A stretch of DNA of 64,000 nucleotides from Pelagihabitans pacificus (GCF_009371985.2 NZ_VIKU02000001.1:1302001-1366000); one strand, 5' to 3'. Numbered from the stretch's first letter, positions 26,987 to 37,230 are shown. Translations and numbers: made by a program. The notes: generated by a model from the sequence alone, not told the origin.

Positions 26987-27712
26987 TCAGTTTCTCCCAG
27001 TTTCACCTGGATACAACAAATGTACGGGATCGCTCTGCCATATCTTTTTTGTGTCGGAATCGATAATCGAGAGCGGGCCCTTGAATGCGGCACCAGTATC
27101 CACGTTCCAAACGTTGGCGGCGTTTTGGGGAGTCGTTTTTCCAATTCGTGTTACCGGCGTATGGCCAATATAAATCTCACGATAATGGGTCAATCTTTTC
27201 GGGTACCAGGAGTTGTCTTTCGATAGATCTGGATTTAGTGAAAGTGACAGTTCCCATAACGTTCGATCCCAATAGAACGTTTTTGAAAAATACTCGAATT
27301 CCACTCCTTTCAAGTTGGTGAATCCAGCGTGTAGGAATAATCTTGTTTCATCATCGAGATAATAGTTCTCCAAACCTTCATAGAAGGTCTTGTGTCGCTC
27401 TATGGTAGTAGAACTGGCAGCACTATATGATTTCATCGTAGCCTCGCCACCATGTTGTCGCCACAACGGATTGTCTTTTCTATGTATTAACCAATCATGG
27501 CACAGTTCGTCGTGGTTGCCTTTGATAAAAATGCATTGATGGGTGGTTCCCAGTCGAAGCAAAAAATCAACAGTCTCCACGGCATGGCTCCATCCGTCGA
27601 CATAATCACCTAAAAAAATCAGCTGGTCTTCCGGAGAAACATCTGCTCTTTCCAATACTTGCTCCAGAGCCCTGAGACCCCCGTGAATATCCCCTATTAC
27701 CAATGTTCTCAT
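26987..27712 (-). CDS. Calcineurin-like serine/threonine phosphatase
   Basis: The 241-aa cytoplasmic metallophosphoesterase starts MRTLVIGDIHGG; a TTG 30 bases upstream is a less likely start. The motifs are in order: GDIHGG (metal site 1), GDYVDGW, GNHDE, and later FLHAGF and IGHTPV, which is the full PPP/ApaH-like set. It could be a protein phosphatase or a diadenosine polyphosphate hydrolase of the ApaH type; the sequence alone does not decide. It is upstream of the desaturase gene. Confidence 0.88.
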   Translation of the reverse strand: MRTLVIGDIHGGLRALEQVLERADVSPEDQLIFLGDYVDGWSHAVETVDFLLRLGTTHQCIFIKGNHDELCHDWLIHRKDNPLWRQHGGEATMKSYSAASSTTIERHKTFYEGLENYYLDDETRLFLHAGFTNLKGVEFEYFSKTFYWDRTLWELSLSLNPDLSKDNSWYPKRLTHYREIYIGHTPVTRIGKTTPQNAANVWNVDTGAAFKGPLSIIDSDTKKIWQSDPVHLLYPGETGRN

Positions 27713-27913
27713 ACCACAAAATCGAGCTTTGACAAGTTTCAAAGATATCCCAAAAAGACCATTTGATCAACCTGTAGAACATACTCTTATCCACTATTTG
27801 CCAAAGTGCTAAACCTTTGGAGTGTATTTCGTCGATCTTCTTACAAAAAGGACTACAAAATTAACTTTTTTTTATACTTTCCAAGATGACTAAATAATTT
27901 AAAAAATCACTGT

Positions 27914-30900
27914 ATGGAAACACTATTACCCCGAAAAATTTTTAATCTCTTTCTTGCATTCGGCTTGATGTGCCTTTTGGCCTTCAACACAAATGCCCAA
28001 GAGTTAAAAACCACGCACGAAGATGCCCCCCAAAAGGGTCATGCGCTTTACAAACAATCCAAAATCTATGACAGTAAAACCGGACCCACCGGTGAGAAAC
28101 CCAAGGCAGTGGGCGATCGCGCCATTGATCGTTGGAAGTTTGAGCAAAAGCAATTGCGCAATCCGTACACCAAGACGATTCCGAAAGACATCAAGCAATT
28201 GGAGGCAAAATTCTCCGATAATATCAAGGAGCGTAGTTTGGAATCGGAAGCCACCAATAAATCTTCCGAAACTTTTGCCAAAAGCAAGTTCCAATATTGG
28301 AAGAATAGGGGACCCGGAAATGTCGGTGGCCGAACCCGTGCCTTGGCGTTGGATATGCGGAATGAGAACATTGTGTTTGCCGGAGGTGTTTCCGGCGGAC
28401 TTTGGCGTTCTACCAATTTGGGCCAAAGCTGGAGGAAAGTAACCCTTCCTTTTCAGTCACCGAGTATTACCTCCATTGTACAAGATCCGAGACAAGGCCA
28501 CAGAAATGTTTGGTACTATGCCTCCGGTGAGCGTTTCGGAAACTCGGCCTTTGCACCAGGGGCCTTTTACACCGGAACAGGCGTTTACAAATCGGTGAAC
28601 AACGGTCGAACTTGGTTTCGACTAACAAATTCAAACGATAACGACCTCACCTCCATTACATCATTGGACATTATCAATAGCATTGCCATCGACCCTAAAA
28701 ACGGCGACGTATATGCTGCGACCTTCGAAGGGCTTTTTCGTTCCCAAGACGGTGGGCAGAATTTTAACCTGGTATTACCGAGCGCAAGGGACAGCCAGAC
28801 CGAAGTAATGATTACCCCTGAAGGGAAGATTTATGCCACGGTCGATATTTTTAGCGGACCCGACGCCGGTTTCTTCGTCTCCGATAATGGGGATGAGTGG
28901 ACACCCATTACCCCGGAAGGAATTATTCCGGCCTACGGTAGAACCGTTATGGCATACGACCCTTCCGATGAAAATCGTATCTACTTCTTCTCATTCAATT
29001 TGGCCGATTTTTCAGAAGCCTTCCTATGGAGGTACCAAGCCGATGCGGAGACACCTGAGGAAGAGTGGGTCGATTTAAGTGCCAACTTGCCCGTTGCCAT
29101 AGGTGGAAGGGCAGGTAATCTCAACCTTCAAGGGGCCTATAACATGATTATCAAGGTACACCCTACCAAACCTGATTTGGTGTTTTTGGGAGGCACCAAC
29201 CTGTATCGCTCTACCACAGGGTTTACAACACCTACCGGTTTCGAAGGATGGATTGGGGGCTACACCAATCTCAGCGATAGTTTTGCCCTCTACCCCAACC
29301 ATCATCCCGACCAGCACAATTTGGTATTTTTACCTTCCAACCCCGATAGGGCTATTTCGGCCAATGATGGGGGAGTTCAGCTTACGGAGGACATTACCGA
29401 TACGGAGAACTTTGTAGCCTGGACCTCCCTAAACAATAAATACATCACGACCCAACCCTATGCCATTTCTTTTGACCCTGAGGGCAATAGTGATGATTTG
29501 TTGGCCGGTTTTCAGGACAACGGTACTTGGTTTACCGATTCCAAAAACATTAACGATCCCTGGATAGACGATTTCGGGGGTGATGGATCTTACAATGCCA
29601 TTGCAGACGGAGGTCGTACCCGGTATGTGTCTTCCCAGTTTGGAAATGTATATCGATTAAACTTTGATGAAGCGGGTGAATTCGAAAGCTTTACACGAAT
29701 TACTCCTGCAGGCGCAAGCAACTTCGACTTCGTTGCACCCTTTCTGCTTGATCCCATCAACGACAATATCATGTATATGCCAGCTGGGGATCGCATGTGG
29801 AGGAACAACAATCTGGACGAGGTGCCCTTGTTTTCCAATGCCCCGGCCAGTGTCAATTGGGTAGAACTTAAGGAAACGATTACCCCCGACGGGTCATTTA
29901 TCACGGCTATGGATGTTTCCAAATTTCCGGTAGCCAGTAGATTGTACTACGGAACCGACTCCGGGAAGGTGTTCAGGATGGACAATTCGAATGTCGATGG
30001 CCAGAAAGCCGTAGATATCTCAACAGGGAAAGGTCTTCCCGAAGGAAATGTCAACAGCGTATATGTCGATCCAAAAAACTCCGATCGCGTTTTCATCGTG
30101 TTTTCCAACTACGGTATTCCCAGTGTATTCGTTTCACGCGATGCAGGGGAATCATGGAGGGATATCAGTGGCAACCTTGAAGAGAATCGAGACGGTTCGG
30201 GTAACGGTCCGTCTGTACGATGGTTTGCCATGAACGGTAACAACGATGGCTATTTTGTGGGTACCAGCACCGGACTATACTTCACCTACAGATTACAAGG
30301 TAAAAACACGCAGTGGTTCAGGGAACCGATTCGTATAGGCAACGGCGTGGTAGTTCAAGTGAAGACACGTGCTGATGGCTTTGTTGCTGCAGGTGTGCAC
30401 GGTAACGGGGTCTACAGCGCCAATTTCTACGTACGCCCGAGACCTGAGCCTACCTTAAGTGTAGCGCGGCTACTGCCAGATTTGACGGTTCCCATCGATA
30501 GTGATCCCATCGAAGTGGATATCAAAGACCTTTTTGTTAGTTCAAAGGGTAAAAAACCCAAGGTCACCTTCCGTGTCATCAACCCCGATGTGGTCGAATC
30601 CTTTAGTATTCGAAGCAACAAGCTCATTATCGAGATCAAGCCTGGGGTGGAGGGATCTAGTGTTGTGGAACTGACCGCCAAACAGGGTCGGGAACAAGTC
30701 TCGGAAGGCTTCACCATAAATGTGATAGAACCAGCTATTTACGAACAAACCGGACCGGTTTCCAGCAGCAGTCCGTCCCAAAACTTTCTTGATTTCGGCG
30801 GCGCCATTGCCCAATCAGCGGATGATTTTGTAATCCCGGAGGGAAGCACTTGGAAAATTCGCAATATTATTGCGAATGGAGCGGTCAACGGGGCGCCTGC

Positions 30901-31591
30901 CATAACCGACGCTACCGTGGTGATATACACCGACAACAATGGTCTTCCCGGACAGGAGATTTACAACAGTGGGTCGATTGTTCCGGATTCGGAGCCTACC
31001 GATTACAATTTGAACTTACCACTACCCGAAGAGGTAGAGTTGACCGGCGGAGCCTACTGGCTATCGGTGTATACTAACCTAGCTTTTGACGGCGGTAATC
31101 AATGGTTCTGGTTTACACAGGCCCAAGTAATCGGGAACGAGGCGGCATTTAAAGATGCAGCCAATCTATTTGGACTTGGAGCCATCGATTGGACACCGCA
31201 GTCGGTAGCTTTCACCGCGCCACCGGAAGACCAAGTATTCCAAATTTTTGGAATGGTACAGGAAGCCGCTGCGGCAGAAGCCGACCCAGCTTCGAGGGTT
31301 GCGGAAGACGGCTTGGAAAGCCAAAGCCTGGTCGAGGTAGAAGGCAACGTGGTCACTACGGTTTGGCCGAACCCTTCAACTTCGGAGTTCTTCTTTTCGC
31401 TCAAGGACAATGCCGATGCACGAGTAACCACTAGAGTTTATAATATGTTGGGGCAGCTCGTTTATGAGAAAGCCGATATCGATGCGAAACAGACGTTCTC
31501 ATGGGATGCGTCAGCGGCGCCAACCGGACTCTACATCGTAAAGATTACAGGCAAGAATACCAACAAGAGTTTCAATATTGTGAAGAAATAA
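27914..31591 (+). CDS. Large secreted sortilin/BNR-type beta-propeller protein with type IX secretion sorting domain
   Basis: The 1225-aa protein has a signal peptide (about 1-30, ending near TNAQ). Many Asp-box-like SxDxGxxW repeats (SVNNGRTW, SQDGGQNF, SRDAGESW) between about 140 and 860 form VPS10/sortilin-like propellers. A beta-sandwich region covers about 880-1130, and a C-terminal sorting domain from about 1150 (VWPNP...YNMLGQLVYEK...APTGLYIVKI...FNIVKK) directs the protein through the type IX system to the surface or medium. No catalytic residues can be assigned. Relatives are annotated as glycosyl hydrolase/exo-alpha-sialidase-like only because of the BNR repeats. A terminator follows directly. 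Confidence 0.88.
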   Translation: METLLPRKIFNLFLAFGLMCLLAFNTNAQELKTTHEDAPQKGHALYKQSKIYDSKTGPTGEKPKAVGDRAIDRWKFEQKQLRNPYTKTIPKDIKQLEAKFSDNIKERSLESEATNKSSETFAKSKFQYWKNRGPGNVGGRTRALALDMRNENIVFAGGVSGGLWRSTNLGQSWRKVTLPFQSPSITSIVQDPRQGHRNVWYYASGERFGNSAFAPGAFYTGTGVYKSVNNGRTWFRLTNSNDNDLTSITSLDIINSIAIDPKNGDVYAATFEGLFRSQDGGQNFNLVLPSARDSQTEVMITPEGKIYATVDIFSGPDAGFFVSDNGDEWTPITPEGIIPAYGRTVMAYDPSDENRIYFFSFNLADFSEAFLWRYQADAETPEEEWVDLSANLPVAIGGRAGNLNLQGAYNMIIKVHPTKPDLVFLGGTNLYRSTTGFTTPTGFEGWIGGYTNLSDSFALYPNHHPDQHNLVFLPSNPDRAISANDGGVQLTEDITDTENFVAWTSLNNKYITTQPYAISFDPEGNSDDLLAGFQDNGTWFTDSKNINDPWIDDFGGDGSYNAIADGGRTRYVSSQFGNVYRLNFDEAGEFESFTRITPAGASNFDFVAPFLLDPINDNIMYMPAGDRMWRNNNLDEVPLFSNAPASVNWVELKETITPDGSFITAMDVSKFPVASRLYYGTDSGKVFRMDNSNVDGQKAVDISTGKGLPEGNVNSVYVDPKNSDRVFIVFSNYGIPSVFVSRDAGESWRDISGNLEENRDGSGNGPSVRWFAMNGNNDGYFVGTSTGLYFTYRLQGKNTQWFREPIRIGNGVVVQVKTRADGFVAAGVHGNGVYSANFYVRPRPEPTLSVARLLPDLTVPIDSDPIEVDIKDLFVSSKGKKPKVTFRVINPDVVESFSIRSNKLIIEIKPGVEGSSVVELTAKQGREQVSEGFTINVIEPAIYEQTGPVSSSSPSQNFLDFGGAIAQSADDFVIPEGSTWKIRNIIANGAVNGAPAITDATVVIYTDNNGLPGQEIYNSGSIVPDSEPTDYNLNLPLPEEVELTGGAYWLSVYTNLAFDGGNQWFWFTQAQVIGNEAAFKDAANLFGLGAIDWTPQSVAFTAPPEDQVFQIFGMVQEAAAAEADPASRVAEDGLESQSLVEVEGNVVTTVWPNPSTSEFFFSLKDNADARVTTRVYNMLGQLVYEKADIDAKQTFSWDASAAPTGLYIVKITGKNTNKSFNIVKK

Positions 31592-31613
31592 TAGTTCGTT
31601 CCAATTTCTTCCG

Positions 31614-31647
31614 AAAAGGGCACGGGGCGATCTCTCCGTGCCCTTTT
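31614..31647 (+). terminator. Rho-independent terminator after the type IX cargo gene
   Basis: AAAAGGGCACGG and CCGTGCCCTTTT form a 12-bp stem with a 10-nt loop, 22 bp after the stop codon, ending in a T-run. Confidence 0.92.
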
Positions 31648-31845
31648 CTATTTTCTTCTATCCCATAAAACCCATTCGAAGAAAAAATTTCGCGATGCTG
31701 ACAATCCTAAAGGCAGACCCGTCGTGGAATTATTTAGATTAAAGACAATTTTGAGATGACAACGTAGTTCATCGGATAGTATGTTAAAAATTAACAATAG
31801 ATCGGTATATCCCTTAATTTTAAGTACCCTAAATCACATAATTCT

Positions 31846-32289
31846 ATGAAAAGCTTATTGGTAATACTGGTTATGCTTCCCTACCTGGCCTGCAATTCAC
31901 TTGACCCAACTACTGTTGAAGAAGAGGTGATGCCCTCATCAAACATTGATACGGAGGAAGTGTCGGAACAAGATGTTCCCGAAATCCCATCTTCGAATCC
32001 CGGTGAGGTAACCTTTAAACTTGAAATAATCGAAGGTTACGATTCCGGGAAGGATATATGCGATGTTTCCAGGGAACACGTGTTTTTGACCGAAATCATG
32101 GAAATCGTGGAAAGAGGTATGGGTATTACCCATATGCCCCGGACAAAAGATCGCATGTTGGTTAATTTTGTTTTGGAGCCCAAAGAGTTGACAGCTGACT
32201 CCGTCGTTGAAGCAAAAGCGCGGGAATCGCTATGCCTTGATACCTCAAAAAGTTACTTCACCATTATTTCCTATAAAATTTTGGAATAA
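31846..32289 (+). CDS. Small lipoprotein of unknown function
   Basis: The 147-aa protein has lipobox PYLAC (Cys16). An acidic, Ser/Pro/Glu-rich linker (about 20-60) is followed by a compact alpha/beta domain with EVTFKLEIIEGYDSGKD and two later cysteines, one before a C-terminal hydrophobic strand (LDTSKSYFTIISYKILE). I recognise no family. It ends 43 bp before the fructokinase start, so it may share its transcript. Confidence 0.65.
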   Translation: MKSLLVILVMLPYLACNSLDPTTVEEEVMPSSNIDTEEVSEQDVPEIPSSNPGEVTFKLEIIEGYDSGKDICDVSREHVFLTEIMEIVERGMGITHMPRTKDRMLVNFVLEPKELTADSVVEAKARESLCLDTSKSYFTIISYKILE

Positions 32290-32332
32290 GGCCCGTTTTG
32301 TGTTTACCTTTCCGATATCAAGTACAATACGA

Positions 32333-33283
32333 ATGAAACACGTATTTTGTATCGGAGAACTATTGATTGATTTTGTTGCCGAAAAACAAGGTAGCGATCT
32401 TTCCAAAGCAGATTTGTTTACCAAAAAGGCTGGTGGTGCTCCTGCCAATGTTGCCTGCGCCATAGCGAAGTTAGGCGGAAATAGTAAGTTTATCGGCTGT
32501 GTTGGAAAAGACCCCTTCGGTACCTATCTACTAAACGTCCTAAAGGACAATCATGTCGATATCTCCTTCGCACAGCGCGCTAAGACCTTTACTACGCTGG
32601 CCTTTGTATCGCTTTCAGAAGAAGGCGAACGCGATTTTGTTTTCAGTCGTGGGGCAGATAAGGAATTAAAATACGACTCCAGCCTGAAAAAAAGCATCAA
32701 GGACAACTTGCTTCATTTGGGCGCTGCTACCGCTTTGCTCGGTGGAGACTTGGAAAAAGCGTACGGCCGTTACTTTTTCGATGCCTTGACACAAGGTGCC
32801 TTTATAAGTTTCGACCCTAATTTTAGAGGAGATCTTTGGAAAGAGGAGGAACATATATTTATCAAAAAATGCCAACCATTTATCGAAAAGGCAGATCTTG
32901 GAAAGTTTAGCTTGGAGGAGGCCCAATTGCTCACGGGCAAAAACGATTTGAACGAATGCTGCGATGTGCTGCACGAAATTGGCACTAAAATCATCACAAT
33001 CACCTTAGGGAACAAGGGCACCTTGCTCAGCACCCCGGAAATCAAGAAGACTATCCCAAGCGTATCCGTTACACCAGTAGACACCACTGGGGCCGGTGAT
33101 GCGTTCATAGGATGCCTGCTCCAACAAATCGCAGCCCTTAAGGAGGCCGAGGAAGTTTTCGGGAATATCGACATGCTGGCCGAAATGGTCAAGAATGCCA
33201 ATAAAGCCGGAGCCATTACCACAACCAACTACGGGGCGATTCCGTCACTGCCCACCAAATCACAACTGCTTGCCATAGAATGA
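32333..33283 (+). CDS. PfkB-family fructokinase
   Basis: The enzyme probably phosphorylates fructose to fructose-6-phosphate with ATP in the cytoplasm. The start ATG at 32333 gives MKHVFCIGELLIDF, the usual opening, and 316 aa; the frame extends further upstream into the lipoprotein gene but that part does not fit the family. The family signatures are AGGAPANVACAIAKLG in the N-terminal half and DTTGAGDAF, with catalytic base D256, in the C-terminal half. Its stop overlaps the amylosucrase start by 4 bp (ATGA), so the two are translationally coupled: the neighbour frees fructose from sucrose. Confidence 0.92.
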   Translation: MKHVFCIGELLIDFVAEKQGSDLSKADLFTKKAGGAPANVACAIAKLGGNSKFIGCVGKDPFGTYLLNVLKDNHVDISFAQRAKTFTTLAFVSLSEEGERDFVFSRGADKELKYDSSLKKSIKDNLLHLGAATALLGGDLEKAYGRYFFDALTQGAFISFDPNFRGDLWKEEEHIFIKKCQPFIEKADLGKFSLEEAQLLTGKNDLNECCDVLHEIGTKIITITLGNKGTLLSTPEIKKTIPSVSVTPVDTTGAGDAFIGCLLQQIAALKEAEEVFGNIDMLAEMVKNANKAGAITTTNYGAIPSLPTKSQLLAIE

Positions 33284-35214
33284 ACCAAGCTTCCCTTCAT
33301 CGACTAATCGCTTCGGCATATCCCGATTCGACCGGTACCAACGATTTGGATGGCCTTTTTAAACTGAGGCTGTCTACGAACCTTACGTTGATCAAAGACT
33401 TGTTTTTTTCGCTCTATCCAGAAAAAAACCATACAGAATCCTTCAAAGAATTAGTATCGGTTTTACCCGAGCTTTTTAAGGAACGGCCCCGTTCGCTTCA
33501 GCTTCAGGACCTTAACCGTCTAAAACAGGGCAATTGGTACCAATCCGAACAGCTCGTGGGCATGCAGTTGTACGTGGATCACTTTAACGGTGACCTTCGA
33601 GGGTTGGAAAATAAGCTAGGATATTTTGAGAAATTAGGCGTGAACTTTTTACACCTTATGCCGATTACGCCAAGACCCAATGGCGAAAACGACGGGGGAT
33701 ATGCCGTGAATAGCTACCACGAGGTCGATGAACGGTTCGGTACGAAAGAAGACCTTTTGAGGCTTACCCAAAAAATGCGTGATAAGAACATGCTTTTGAT
33801 GTTGGATTTTGTCGCCAACCATACTTCGAACGAATTCCCGTGGGCCAAAAAAGCCATGAAAGGCGATAGCAAATACCAGCGGTTCTACCATATCTATAAC
33901 GATAGAAGTATCCCTGATGCCTTTGAGCAAAAGCTTCCCGAGATTTTCCCAAGAACCGCTCCCGGTAATTTTAGCTATAATGCCGAGATGCAAAAATGGG
34001 TGATGACGGTCTTTAACCAGTACCAATGGGACTTGAACTATTCGAATCCGGAGGTATTCATAGCCATGCTCGACAATTTGCTAAAATTGGCAAATCTCGG
34101 TGTCGACGTGGTTCGTTTGGATGCCTTGGCCTTTATGTGGAAAAAACTGGGTACCCAATCCCAAAACTTACCGGAAGCACACGCCCTTATATCCCTTTTC
34201 CGGTTATGTCTACAGGTAGTCGCCCCAGGGGTCGTTTTTTTGGCCGAGGCAATCGTCGCACCCGACGAAATCGTTAAATATTTTGGATCTGGTCCCACCA
34301 AGGGGAACGAATGTGAAATTGCGTACAACGCTACGTTGATGGCCTTATTGTGGGATGCCATCGCCACCAAAAAAACAATACTGCTTTACAAAAACATCGG
34401 GCACCTTCCGAAAAAACCCGATGAAGCTACTTGGATAAATTATGTGCGCTGTCATGATGATATAGGCCTAGGGTTTAAGGATGAGTATATTCATGAGGTG
34501 GGCTGGGATGCGAAAACGCATCGCAAATTCCTGTTGGATTACTATTGCCAAAAAATCGAATGGTCTCCCGCTAAAGGATACCTATTTATGTATAACCCAA
34601 AGAATGGTGATGGAAGGATTACAGGAAGTTGTTCCTCTCTGCTCGGATTGGAAAAGGCACTTGAACAGGATAATAAGGTAAAAATAGAAGAAGCAATCCA
34701 CAAAATAGTGATGTTGCACGGCATCATTCTGTCCTATGGCGGTATCCCGCTCATATACGCCGGAGACGAAATAGGTACATTAAACGATTACTCCTATCTG
34801 AAGGACAAGGACAAGAAAGAAGACAACCGGTGGGTGAATCGACCCTATCAGGACTGGAAGGTCATTGACAATCTCGACACAAAAGAAACCTATCATTCCA
34901 AGATATTCTTTTCACTCCAAAAATTGATTCGTTTACGCAAACAGCTGCCCGTATTTGCAGACCATAATAATTTCGCATTGTATGATGGCCATAATCCCCA
35001 TGTCCTGATTTTTGAAAGGACTTCGGAAAAGGATATCGGGCTTCTGGTGGTGAGCAATTTCGATAATTCACCCCAAATCATCGATCACATCAGATTGGGT
35101 TCCTTTGGTAAACAAGCCAAGCCCAAGGATTTGATTTCAGGAAGAAGCGTAAGGTTTGTCAATGATACCCTGAAACTGAAACCGTATCAATTGTTGTGGC
35201 TGGTAAAGACATAG
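33280..35214 (+). CDS. Amylosucrase (GH13 family)
   Basis: This glucosyltransferase uses sucrose to extend alpha-1,4-glucan and releases fructose; some relatives are sucrose hydrolases. The 644 aa match amylosucrases. The helical N-terminal domain is followed by the (beta/alpha)8 barrel. Nucleophile D281 lies in GVDVVRLDA, acid/base E323 in VFLAEA, and the third aspartate D393 in VRCHDD. These positions nearly match D286, E328 and D393 of the Neisseria polysaccharea enzyme. There is no signal peptide, so it acts in the cytoplasm. It overlaps fructokinase by 4 bp. No sucrose importer lies next to it. Confidence 0.93.
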   Translation: MNQASLHRLIASAYPDSTGTNDLDGLFKLRLSTNLTLIKDLFFSLYPEKNHTESFKELVSVLPELFKERPRSLQLQDLNRLKQGNWYQSEQLVGMQLYVDHFNGDLRGLENKLGYFEKLGVNFLHLMPITPRPNGENDGGYAVNSYHEVDERFGTKEDLLRLTQKMRDKNMLLMLDFVANHTSNEFPWAKKAMKGDSKYQRFYHIYNDRSIPDAFEQKLPEIFPRTAPGNFSYNAEMQKWVMTVFNQYQWDLNYSNPEVFIAMLDNLLKLANLGVDVVRLDALAFMWKKLGTQSQNLPEAHALISLFRLCLQVVAPGVVFLAEAIVAPDEIVKYFGSGPTKGNECEIAYNATLMALLWDAIATKKTILLYKNIGHLPKKPDEATWINYVRCHDDIGLGFKDEYIHEVGWDAKTHRKFLLDYYCQKIEWSPAKGYLFMYNPKNGDGRITGSCSSLLGLEKALEQDNKVKIEEAIHKIVMLHGIILSYGGIPLIYAGDEIGTLNDYSYLKDKDKKEDNRWVNRPYQDWKVIDNLDTKETYHSKIFFSLQKLIRLRKQLPVFADHNNFALYDGHNPHVLIFERTSEKDIGLLVVSNFDNSPQIIDHIRLGSFGKQAKPKDLISGRSVRFVNDTLKLKPYQLLWLVKT

Positions 35215-35230
35215 TACCTGTTCAGGACTC

Positions 35231-36367
35231 CTAGTTATACTTCACCTTGCGCAAAATTCGCAACGATTCCTTAAGGCTTAGGTATAATTCCGGATTGCGG
35301 CCCTTGAGTAGGGAACGTGCAGCATCTAGCCTATCCTTGGCGTTCTCGAATCCATTGAGGTAGCAAATCAAATAAGTGTCTGGCAAATGTTGTAAATCTT
35401 CTTCTTCGGAAGGCTTTAAGGCAATGTTCTTCCCGAGCTTTGCCAACAGGGAATTATTCGCGTTGAAAATATGGTGTAACGTCTTCCTATCGTACTGGGG
35501 TGGATCAAAAATCAGCTCGGACTGAATTTGATACGTACCGTTCTCCTCAAAGGTAATCACCACCTTTTCCAACGGATAGTATCGCTGTTTGGCACCAAGT
35601 CCTAGCTGAACATATTCAATGGTTGCGAAAGAATCCTCATCGTAGGAGATAGTCACCTCATCCAAGGTAGAATAAAACAGTTTTACCTGTTCGTTGATCA
35701 ATTCGATGTCGACCCGGGAAAAGTAGGTCTTGCCCTTGACTTTTTTTTGATTGCCTGCCCAGCAAACCACAAACTGTTCTTTAAAGACCTTATAGTTGCT
35801 TTCCATATCGGGGTGGCGATGATTGATGAAATCAATGACACTATCCAAGGTAAGTTCAATATTGTTCTTGGCATGTTGCTCAATAGTGGCAACGGCATCC
35901 ATGTTGATACTTTTTAGTTCAATACCATATGCTTTGGGCATACTGATGCTTCCTTCCCTAAAGAAAACTGCACCCCCGTAATACTTCCAGATGTTTTTCC
36001 GCAATGAACACACCTTGCCATTCGAACGTATGGTGACTAATCCGACTACTTTTCCTTCCGGCAAGTGCGGAAAGGGAATGTTCTCATAGGAAATCAAGGG
36101 CGGATTGTCCAAATAGGCATTTACAAGATTCTGGATCTTGCTGTCATCAAAGAAATCGACCCCCACAATTTTATTGTCTTCATCCTCCACACCGACCACA
36201 ATAAAGGAATTGTTTTCGGGATTACTATTGGCCAAGGCACAGACGTGTTTTAAGAATTTTGCTTTGCCCTCCCGTTGGCCGATATCGAGAAAGCGTTTCT
36301 TGTCATAAAAACTATTCTCGTCGTTATGGGCGAGTAGGTTTTTTACGAGAAGGCGTTTATTGATCAC
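35231..36367 (-). CDS. AlbA_2/Schlafen-like DNA-binding domain protein
   Basis: The 378-aa cytoplasmic protein has an N-terminal domain (about 15-140) of the AlbA_2 type, with GKAKFLKHVCALAN, NNSFIVVGVED and VGVDFFDDSKIQNLV. The remaining two thirds have no recognised motif (ATTEQ-like helical and beta segments, EEEDLQHLPDTYLICYLNGFENAKDRLD near the end). Such N-terminal domains are often annotated as ATP-binding or transcriptional regulator, and related Schlafen domains have RNA cleavage or nucleotide-binding roles. No catalytic residue can be assigned here. It is convergent with amylosucrase, ending 16 bp after it. Confidence 0.72.
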   Translation of the reverse strand: MINKRLLVKNLLAHNDENSFYDKKRFLDIGQREGKAKFLKHVCALANSNPENNSFIVVGVEDEDNKIVGVDFFDDSKIQNLVNAYLDNPPLISYENIPFPHLPEGKVVGLVTIRSNGKVCSLRKNIWKYYGGAVFFREGSISMPKAYGIELKSINMDAVATIEQHAKNNIELTLDSVIDFINHRHPDMESNYKVFKEQFVVCWAGNQKKVKGKTYFSRVDIELINEQVKLFYSTLDEVTISYDEDSFATIEYVQLGLGAKQRYYPLEKVVITFEENGTYQIQSELIFDPPQYDRKTLHHIFNANNSLLAKLGKNIALKPSEEEDLQHLPDTYLICYLNGFENAKDRLDAARSLLKGRNPELYLSLKESLRILRKVKYN

Positions 36368-36424
36368 GTCGCGTTGCGTATTTCAGGTCGGTCTGACGGT
36401 TAGGCACATTCAGATGTCGACAGG

Positions 36425-37198
36425 CTATGCATTCCTGTTTACGATGGTCGAAGAGGCCTGGGCCGTTGGCATTACCACCAAATCGGCGATGTTTACATGG
36501 TACGGGCGGCTGACCACGAAATAGACGATATCTGCAATATCTTCGGGCCGTAACGGCTGGAAGCCCTGATACACGGTTTCCGCGCGCGCTTCATCCCCCT
36601 TGAAGCGAACCTTGCTAAATTCTGTTTCGACCAGGCCTGGATTTACCGCACCTACCCGTATTCCGTAGGGATTCAGGTCGATACGCATTCCTTGATTGAT
36701 GGCATCGACGGCGTGCTTACTTGCACAATAGACGTTGCCTTTGGGATAAACTTCTTTCCCGGCAGTAGAACCAATATTGATGATATGCCCTGTCTTTCGC
36801 CCAACCATTTGAGGCAAAATGGCCTTGGAAACGTACAAGAGCCCTTTTACATTGATGTCTATCATGGCATCCCAATCCTCGAGGCTTCCTTCATCGATGG
36901 GGTCGAGGCCATGGGCATTGCCGGCATTGTTGATCAAGATATCAATTTTGGAAAATTCCTCCGGAAGCGATATGATGGCTTTCGAAACCGATTCCCGATT
37001 TCGCACATCAAAATTCAAGGTGTGCACCCGCACCCTTTCTCCCAATTCCGCTGCCAGGGCGTCCAAACGTTCCTGTCTTCTGCCACATAGGATAAGATTA
37101 ATTCCCTTTTTTGCAAAAAGACTCGCGGTGGCCAGCCCAATACCGCTGGTCGCACCTGTAATAAGGGCATTCTTTTTAATATGTTCTTCGTTTTGCAT
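36425..37198 (-). CDS. Short-chain dehydrogenase/reductase (YdfG-like)
   Basis: The 257-aa classical SDR has cofactor motif TGATSGIG at about 15-22 and NNAG at about 90-93. Catalytic Ser lies in NIGSTAG and the Tyr-x-x-x-Lys in YCASKHAVDAINQG. YdfG-type enzymes oxidise 3-hydroxy acids and serine-like substrates with NADP, which is the closest match; the true substrate is unknown. It lies 57 bp upstream of the AlbA-like gene and 32 bp downstream of the GNAT gene, all on the minus strand. Confidence 0.88.
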   Translation of the reverse strand: MQNEEHIKKNALITGATSGIGLATASLFAKKGINLILCGRRQERLDALAAELGERVRVHTLNFDVRNRESVSKAIISLPEEFSKIDILINNAGNAHGLDPIDEGSLEDWDAMIDINVKGLLYVSKAILPQMVGRKTGHIINIGSTAGKEVYPKGNVYCASKHAVDAINQGMRIDLNPYGIRVGAVNPGLVETEFSKVRFKGDEARAETVYQGFQPLRPEDIADIVYFVVSRPYHVNIADLVVMPTAQASSTIVNRNA

Positions 37199-37230
37199 AC
37201 GTCTATTGACTATTACTAATTATGGGACAA

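Noticed and set aside
36380-36425. Mobile element or attachment site near the GTCGACAGGC sequence
   Set aside because: Short, single occurrence with no flanking repeats or recombinase gene.
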